From Nostoc calcicola FACHB-3891 (GTDB lineage Bacteria > Cyanobacteriota > Cyanobacteriia > Cyanobacteriales > Nostocaceae), in assembly GCF_014697355.1 (NCBI RefSeq), contig NZ_JACJRQ010000055.1:1-46407 (forward strand): a DNA stretch of 46,407 nucleotides, in the 5' to 3' direction. A program made the position numbers and the translations under genes. How positions within the stretch are numbered: the first letter of the stretch is position 1; each line of letters starts with the position of its first letter. This document shows positions 42,061 to 46,407 of this stretch, one piece after another. A model generated the notes under the pieces. That model saw only the letters and a program-made list of their open reading frames with translations. It searched no databases and was not told the origin of the DNA.

Positions 42061-43883
42061 TTATGGATACCAAACCATCAGACCTTAATCAGCGTTCATA
42101 CAATTTACCACCGCGTCTAAATCTTCTCATGATGGCATCGGTATTAGGTGCGGTGACTTGTGCCATTGCTGCCCACGTTGGCGACGGTATTGCAAAGAAA
42201 GAACTGTGCTTCTATCCCCAGTCGGCAAGGGTGTATGATGCACCAATCCAAGCTGATGGCGACACAGAGCGTTTATTGCTAGGTAACAAGTATTGTAGGT
42301 ACGACCAGCGATCGCAAATTCCAGAGCCTTATCTTAAGGCTAACCAGTACCGCACAAGCAACCCGAACTATAACCCTTGGGCATTCCTCCAGCACGATAG
42401 CCTGTACGTTTTTCGCTCACTGCCTGCCGACAACCCATTTAAAATTCACCTTGGATTAGGGGCGATGGTATTCGGGGGGATAGGGTTGTGGGCTACAAGT
42501 AAGGCAAGGGATTATCTAAGTGATATCAGACCCCACTACCGAGCTACCAAGCAATTTGAAGGCGTGAGGGCTAATTACTCAGTAAAACTGGGTGAGCAGT
42601 TGCTTGAACTATCTGGCAATGAATTACTGAGATACCTGCGTGGTATCAAAATCGCTGAAGCCAGACAGCAGTTTATCGCCAGCATCACCCCACAGCAAGT
42701 AACAGCCCTACTCATGGCGATGTCGGCAGAGGATTACTATGAGTTTGGGCATTTACTCGACGGTGGGGCAAGCTTCTCTAAGTTTGAGCCACCCCAGGCA
42801 CAGCTACCACACGGTGAACCGGGAACAGTGGAGGAGCTTTCACAGCAGCCAGTCATCGCCAACGGTGACAAATACCAATGGATGAAAAACGCTATTGGCT
42901 ACCCTGCTTTACTGTTTGGGGGCATGGGGTCGGGTAAGTCATGGACAACTAGAGAGATTGTCTGGCAGAAGGTAAACGCCGGATGGGATGTTGTAGCTTT
43001 AGACCCTCACGGAACTGAAGTTGAATGGCGAGGGGTGAGGCTGATTACTGGCTATAGGGAAATCGCTGATTTCATGCAATGGTACATGGATGAAATGCGA
43101 TTGCGCTACGCTGCTTACCGCTCTAGTGGCATGACCGAGGAGCAATGGACGCAGCATTTAAGGGCATCCGGTAAACAGTTGTCGGTGATTTGTGAGGAGT
43201 TCACTACATGGACGGATCACATTATTGAGCCAATACCCTCTGATGCGCCCGACAACTGGAAACCTGACCCAGATTTCATTGGTAAATGGTTTCGCTGTGC
43301 CATGACCGAAAGCCGCAAACAGTTGATGATTCCCCTATTTGTGGCACACGACCGCACGATGGAGATTTTAGCCAAAGCTAAGGGACTATCTAAACTTAGA
43401 GATGCGGCACTACTGGAGATTGAGTTAATCGCACAAGTTAACCCGGTGACTACTGAGGCTACTGCATCGGGCATGGGGAAAATTAAATTACCAGGGCATG
43501 GTCAATGGTTGCCGATTGAACTGCCTAAATTGGATCACAAACGGATTGATTTTAGGCTTAATAAATCCGTGAAAACTGATGAACCGTTACCCATAGATAA
43601 AGCCACTTTAGAACGCATTTATGAACTGGAATTTAATATCGGTGGCAAGACTGGTGATACCCCAAATGAAAAAAATAAGCTATCACCAATGGCGCAAAAA
43701 CTATATGAATATCTCACCAGAACTGAACGAATTGAAGCTGATGTAAGAGAGTTTAAGGGCAACTTTAAAGTGAACGGGGAGAGATTCACTGTAGAGCAAA
43801 TCAAGGGCTGGATGTACGAAATTGTTGGGGCATCTTTAGCAGACTGGATAGGCGAGGGTGTTATCAAGCTCAATCAAATTTGA
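42057..43883 (+). CDS. membrane-anchored P-loop ATPase, DNA-translocase/coupling-protein-like
   Basis: A 608-residue protein with membrane helices near residues 22-42 and 130-147, then a P-loop domain. Walker A FGGMGSGKS is at about 286-294, then VVALDPHG at about 318-325, and a Walker B-like LSVICEEF at about 375. This is the layout of VirD4/TraD/FtsK-type DNA pumps, though the ATPase part is not close enough to any subgroup for me to name it. The C-terminal ~90 residues look like a small DNA-binding region (a winged-helix-like DVREFKGNFKVNGERFTVEQ). No relaxase gene was found, so self-transfer is not shown; the protein could move DNA at division or for mobilisation. Confidence 0.8.
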   Translation: MIMDTKPSDLNQRSYNLPPRLNLLMMASVLGAVTCAIAAHVGDGIAKKELCFYPQSARVYDAPIQADGDTERLLLGNKYCRYDQRSQIPEPYLKANQYRTSNPNYNPWAFLQHDSLYVFRSLPADNPFKIHLGLGAMVFGGIGLWATSKARDYLSDIRPHYRATKQFEGVRANYSVKLGEQLLELSGNELLRYLRGIKIAEARQQFIASITPQQVTALLMAMSAEDYYEFGHLLDGGASFSKFEPPQAQLPHGEPGTVEELSQQPVIANGDKYQWMKNAIGYPALLFGGMGSGKSWTTREIVWQKVNAGWDVVALDPHGTEVEWRGVRLITGYREIADFMQWYMDEMRLRYAAYRSSGMTEEQWTQHLRASGKQLSVICEEFTTWTDHIIEPIPSDAPDNWKPDPDFIGKWFRCAMTESRKQLMIPLFVAHDRTMEILAKAKGLSKLRDAALLEIELIAQVNPVTTEATASGMGKIKLPGHGQWLPIELPKLDHKRIDFRLNKSVKTDEPLPIDKATLERIYELEFNIGGKTGDTPNEKNKLSPMAQKLYEYLTRTERIEADVREFKGNFKVNGERFTVEQIKGWMYEIVGASLADWIGEGVIKLNQI

Positions 43884-43892
43884 CTGCTATTT

Positions 43893-44055
43893 GTGTCTGG
43901 TGTCTAGCCCCAAAAACACCCTTTTTTCGCGGACAATGGACACCGGACACCACAGACACCCTTTGCCTGAAAACCTTATACAGCATAGACACCAGCAGAC
44001 ACCACCCTAGACACCGCCCAGACACCAAGTGTCTAATACGTGTCCGCTAGACACC
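43893..44055. repeat. iteron array, twelve AGACACC-type copies
   Basis: Direct copies of (A/G)GACACC start at 43938, 43945, 43954, 43987, 43997, 44009, 44020 and 44049. Inverted copies (GTGTCT/GGTGTCT/GTGTCC) are at 43893, 43899, 44029 and 44040. The four central copies are 10-12 bp apart, one helical turn, so a protein binding them would line up on one face of DNA. The array fills the whole gap between the translocase and the response-regulator gene. Candidate roles: iteron origin, centromere, transfer origin or a regulatory array. Confidence 0.85.
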
Positions 44056-44108
44056 AATAATAAACCCGCCAATAAATAGCCATTTATTATTAGAAGATTA
44101 TCAACATC

Positions 44109-44780
44109 ATGCTGAGAATAGTAATTGTTGAACCAGAAACATTCACGCTCTTAGGCATTAAAGGAGCTATTGAAAAGTCTCCTGATATAGAAGTTACAGG
44201 GTCAGCCACCAGTGGAAAGCTAGGCTTTCAGTTAATTGAACAATTAAATCCTGATGTTGTGTTAGTCGATTTAATATTGCCTGACATGAGTGGTTTAGAA
44301 CTTACTCGTTCAATTAAAATAAATACTAATAGTAAAGTGGTCATATTTACTAATGAGACTCATTCAGACTTTATTAACTCGGCTTTCCGTCATGGTGCTG
44401 ATTCTTATATGCTCAAGAGTGCTGATGTAGAATTGATTGAACTAGCCATCAAGAAAGCTTACTATAATGAATGTCTACTTGACCCCAAACTGGCTAAAAA
44501 ACTGTTAGAAAGGCTTTATCACAATAGATATATTGACCCCAACTTCGTTGACAAAAACTTGATTGAACCACCTACTGAACGCCAAATACAAGTCCTGCGT
44601 TTACTGGCTCAGGGTTTAGTTTTTGAACAGATTGCCAGAGAAATGTTTCTCTCTGTTAGTACAGTCAAACATTATGCCAGTGATTTGTATAGCAAGTGGC
44701 AAGTAAAAAATCGTTATGAGGCGATAAAAAGAGGGGCAATGCTCGGTTATATCGACTATAACTTGATTGTGAATGAATGA
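44109..44780 (+). CDS. LuxR/NarL-type response regulator, orphan
   Basis: A 223-residue two-domain regulator: receiver 1-120 and LuxR helix-turn-helix about 153-215 (PPTERQIQVLRLLAQGLVFE ... LSVSTVKHYASDLYSKW). The phosphoacceptor is Asp54, with Thr81 and Lys103 in place. The acidic pocket normally formed by two adjacent acids is Glu8-Pro9-Glu10 here, so metal binding may be altered. There is no histidine kinase on the plasmid. It stands between the iteron array and the motif-island genes, all read the same way, and could control either. Confidence 0.9.
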   Translation: MLRIVIVEPETFTLLGIKGAIEKSPDIEVTGSATSGKLGFQLIEQLNPDVVLVDLILPDMSGLELTRSIKINTNSKVVIFTNETHSDFINSAFRHGADSYMLKSADVELIELAIKKAYYNECLLDPKLAKKLLERLYHNRYIDPNFVDKNLIEPPTERQIQVLRLLAQGLVFEQIAREMFLSVSTVKHYASDLYSKWQVKNRYEAIKRGAMLGYIDYNLIVNE

Positions 44781-44881
44781 TGTATTGGTGAGGAGAGCGA
44801 GAAAATTAAGTCGGGGATTGAAGCATAAAAACTGGCGTTAAGAAAAAAGAATCGCTTAAAACTTTGTAATTACGGATTTAT

Positions 44882-44958
44882 TCGTGGTATATCTGTATCC
44901 AAAAAACAAACTTGGATGCTGTAACCAACCATGCCACAGGACTTCTCCGGTCAAAATC
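44882..44958 (+). repeat. leader/start region of the pentapeptide gene, intact copy
   Basis: Gapless match to 4604-4680 (about 67 of 77 identical). Here the stretch ends with the first codons of the pentapeptide gene, so this is the parental arrangement. Confidence 0.75.
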
Positions 44959-45389
44959 TCCAAGGACGCTCCTTCAAAGGACAAAACCTTGAGGGTGCAA
45001 ACTTTAGCGGTGCGGATATTCAAGGAGCAAATTTTACCAATTCTACTCTTAAAGGTGCTGACTTTACAGGCAGCAAGGCTGGGTTGAAGGCAAATTGGGT
45101 AATTTTGCAATTGCTAGTAGCTTTAGTTCTATCAGCTATAGGGGTACTTACATTTATTCCTGCTGGTTTACAAGTTTTGTGGACATATATTTCTTTTCAA
45201 AATCCAGCTTCAAAATTTAGTTGGATTTCTTACATTATAAGTTTGACTATCTTTATCGGAGTATTAGCTTCTATTATTCGTCAAGGATTTACAGTCGAAA
45301 CTTTTAGTGTGATTGCGGTATTAATTTCGGTCGCACTAGCCATAGGATTAATCGTTGATGTTCTAGTTATAGTAAGCTTTATTCCTTAA
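44931..45389 (+). CDS. pentapeptide-repeat membrane protein, N-terminal fragment
   Basis: A 152-residue product: residues 2-48 are pentapeptide repeats (FSGQN LQGRS FKGQN LEGAN FSGAD IQGAN FTNST), which fold as a square beta-helix. Four hydrophobic segments follow from residue 55. In related Nostoc proteins this block continues through more membrane helices, a second pentapeptide block and the GGNYNE tail as one chain. Here TAA at 45387 ends it, and the remainder restarts at 45410 in another frame. The second frame is open back to 45359, overlapping the end of this one, so a single base gained or lost in 45359-45389 would explain the split. Confidence 0.75.
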   Translation: MPQDFSGQNLQGRSFKGQNLEGANFSGADIQGANFTNSTLKGADFTGSKAGLKANWVILQLLVALVLSAIGVLTFIPAGLQVLWTYISFQNPASKFSWISYIISLTIFIGVLASIIRQGFTVETFSVIAVLISVALAIGLIVDVLVIVSFIP

Positions 45390-45409
45390 GGGACAGTGGA
45401 ACGATAGAT

Positions 45410-46407
45410 ATGGTGACTATCGGTACTTTACAGGCAATTATTAGTGCTATTGTACTCTTGTTTGTTATAGCAGGTACTTTTACTAGTGCAATTGCAGTAG
45501 CAATTGTTGGTATTGTTGTTGGTAGAATAGGAGTCGCACTTATAGGAATAGTCTCAACTTTTACTGTAATTGTATCAATTGTTTATGCCAGCCATCTTCT
45601 CAACTGGGATACAAGCTCGTTTTCTAATCAGTTTATAATCATATTTATATTTTCAATAGTGCCAGTTGTAGCATTCTGGTTCTTAAGTATTTATGTGGGA
45701 TGGCGTGCCTCTATTGGAGATAAAAAATATGACTCTGTTCGTAAAATTGCCATTGCATTCGCTGCCATAAGGGGAACTAGCTTTTACAATGCTGACTTAA
45801 CCGATGCAAAGCTCAACCAAGCTATACTTAAAAATACAGATTTCCGAAAAGCGAATCTAACTCGTACTTGTTTCCACCAAGTCAAAAAACTCTCTAGCAC
45901 TCGCCCTGGTACAAGCTATCTTCAATATGCAAATCTACGGCAAGTTTTAATAACAGGTCAGGGGCAAGAAAAGAATTTTGACCGTTTAGATTTACGAGGT
46001 ATCAACTTTCAAAAAGCCAATTTAAGCGATGCTAGTTTTATCGCAGCAGATTTAAGTGATGCTTCTTTCCAAGATTCTGATTTATCCAGGGCAAAGCTAG
46101 TACAAACCCAGTTAGACAGAACTGATTTCACAGGGGCTACTCTCACCGGGGCATACATTCAAGATTGGGGCATTACCACCGACACCAAATTTGATGGGGT
46201 GCGGTGTGAATACGTTTATATGCGACTCCCCACAAAAGAGAACCCCGACCCCCTCCGCAAACCAGATAACCACAAAGAAGTGTTTGCAGATGGAGAATTC
46301 GGTGATTTTATTCAACCAATTTTCGATACCCTTGACCTTTACCACAACCAAGGTGTTGACCCCAGAGCGATCGCAATTTCCTTTAAGCAATTAGCAGAGA
46401 ATCACCC
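45410..46407 (+). CDS. pentapeptide-repeat protein, second half (continues at base 134 across the join)
   Basis: From ATG 45410 the frame is open to the window's end and continues, via the 134-base overlap, to the stop at 771: about 544 residues in all. Residues 5-62 and 73-100 are membrane segments. Pentapeptide repeats (TSFYN ADLTD AKLNQ AILKN TDFRK ANL, then FDR LDLRG INFQK ANLSD ASFIA ADLSD) span about 120-255. The family linker follows, and then the motif domain annotated at 1-771. The ATG has a poor ribosome site and is 21 bp from the stop of the N-terminal fragment. Either it is a separately expressed second chain or the downstream part of a frameshifted gene. Confidence 0.8.
   Translation, partial: MVTIGTLQAIISAIVLLFVIAGTFTSAIAVAIVGIVVGRIGVALIGIVSTFTVIVSIVYASHLLNWDTSSFSNQFIIIFIFSIVPVVAFWFLSIYVGWRASIGDKKYDSVRKIAIAFAAIRGTSFYNADLTDAKLNQAILKNTDFRKANLTRTCFHQVKKLSSTRPGTSYLQYANLRQVLITGQGQEKNFDRLDLRGINFQKANLSDASFIAADLSDASFQDSDLSRAKLVQTQLDRTDFTGATLTGAYIQDWGITTDTKFDGVRCEYVYMRLPTKENPDPLRKPDNHKEVFADGEFGDFIQPIFDTLDLYHNQGVDPRAIAISFKQLAENH
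46274..46407. repeat. terminal direct repeat (circular overlap), right copy
   Basis: Identical to bases 1-134; should be counted once in the 46,273-bp circle. Confidence 0.93.

Noticed and set aside
42057..43883. Proof of a conjugative plasmid
   Set aside because: The ATPase resembles coupling proteins, but no relaxase or type IV secretion gene is present on the circle.
43893..44055. CRISPR array
   Set aside because: The units are only 7 bp, occur in both orientations and have very short spacers; they are iterons.

Overview
The window is a complete circular plasmid of about 46,273 bp written out linearly. Its first 134 bases (1-134) are repeated exactly at the end (46274-46407), and one gene reads in frame across the join. 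The host is almost certainly a filamentous, heterocyst-type cyanobacterium (Nostocales, Nostoc-like). The reasons are a cyanobacterial psbA gene, GCGATCGC (HIP1) sites, short GGGAGTA-type tandem repeats, dispersed Nostoc-type palindromic repeats, and NACHT/NB-ARC/pentapeptide proteins of the kind abundant in that order. No transposase, tRNA, rRNA, CRISPR array or relaxase was seen.

Layout. (A) 44.9 kb across the join to 8.4 kb is an AT-rich conflict/signalling island. It holds a split pentapeptide-repeat protein, two paralogous membrane NACHT NTPases and three unrelated small proteins. Most strikingly, five of these products and the C-terminal half of the pentapeptide gene all carry the same short Gly/Asn-rich motif (core NINTGGGNYNE, then GDYIQGN). 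The motif is N-terminal in the NTPases and in one small membrane protein, internal in two others, and C-terminal in a soluble protein. This is the layout expected of an NLR/effector set wired by an amyloid-type (RHIM-like) signalling motif. (B) 8.9-11.5 kb has a tyrosine recombinase and three unknown genes. (C) 11.9-19.8 kb is a four-gene translationally coupled operon with the DISARM core helicase DrmA and DUF1998 protein DrmB, preceded by two proteins that may be a split DrmE. No methyltransferase or DrmC is present anywhere on the plasmid. (D) 20.0-21.3 kb is a ParA/ParB-type partition operon with a centromere-like repeat cluster. (E) 21.6-22.8 kb is an intact psbA (photosystem II D1, Glu130 form), unusual on a plasmid. 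(F) 22.9-28.6 kb holds a Tn3-type miniature element with 43-bp inverted ends and a 5-bp target duplication, a DUF3102/DUF559-like protein divergent from an XRE regulator, a very large tyrosine recombinase and a ribbon-helix-helix regulator. (G) 29.8-34.1 kb has a secreted protein of unknown function and an NB-ARC-TPR protein separated by one in-frame stop from a small upstream protein. (H) 34.5-37.3 kb encodes the primase-helicase (TOPRIM plus VirE-type ATPase), the likely replication protein, next to an AT-rich candidate origin. (I) 38.4-43.9 kb is a nine-gene operon starting with an actin-like ParM and its ParR and ending with a membrane P-loop ATPase. It is followed by an iteron array (twelve AGACACC-type copies) and an orphan LuxR-type response regulator.

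Taken together, this is a low-copy plasmid with two different partition systems, two tyrosine recombinases, one replication protein, a photosynthesis gene and at least three defence-like modules (motif-linked NACHT island, methylase-less DISARM-like operon, NB-ARC-TPR). The double set of maintenance genes suggests fusion of two ancestral plasmids.
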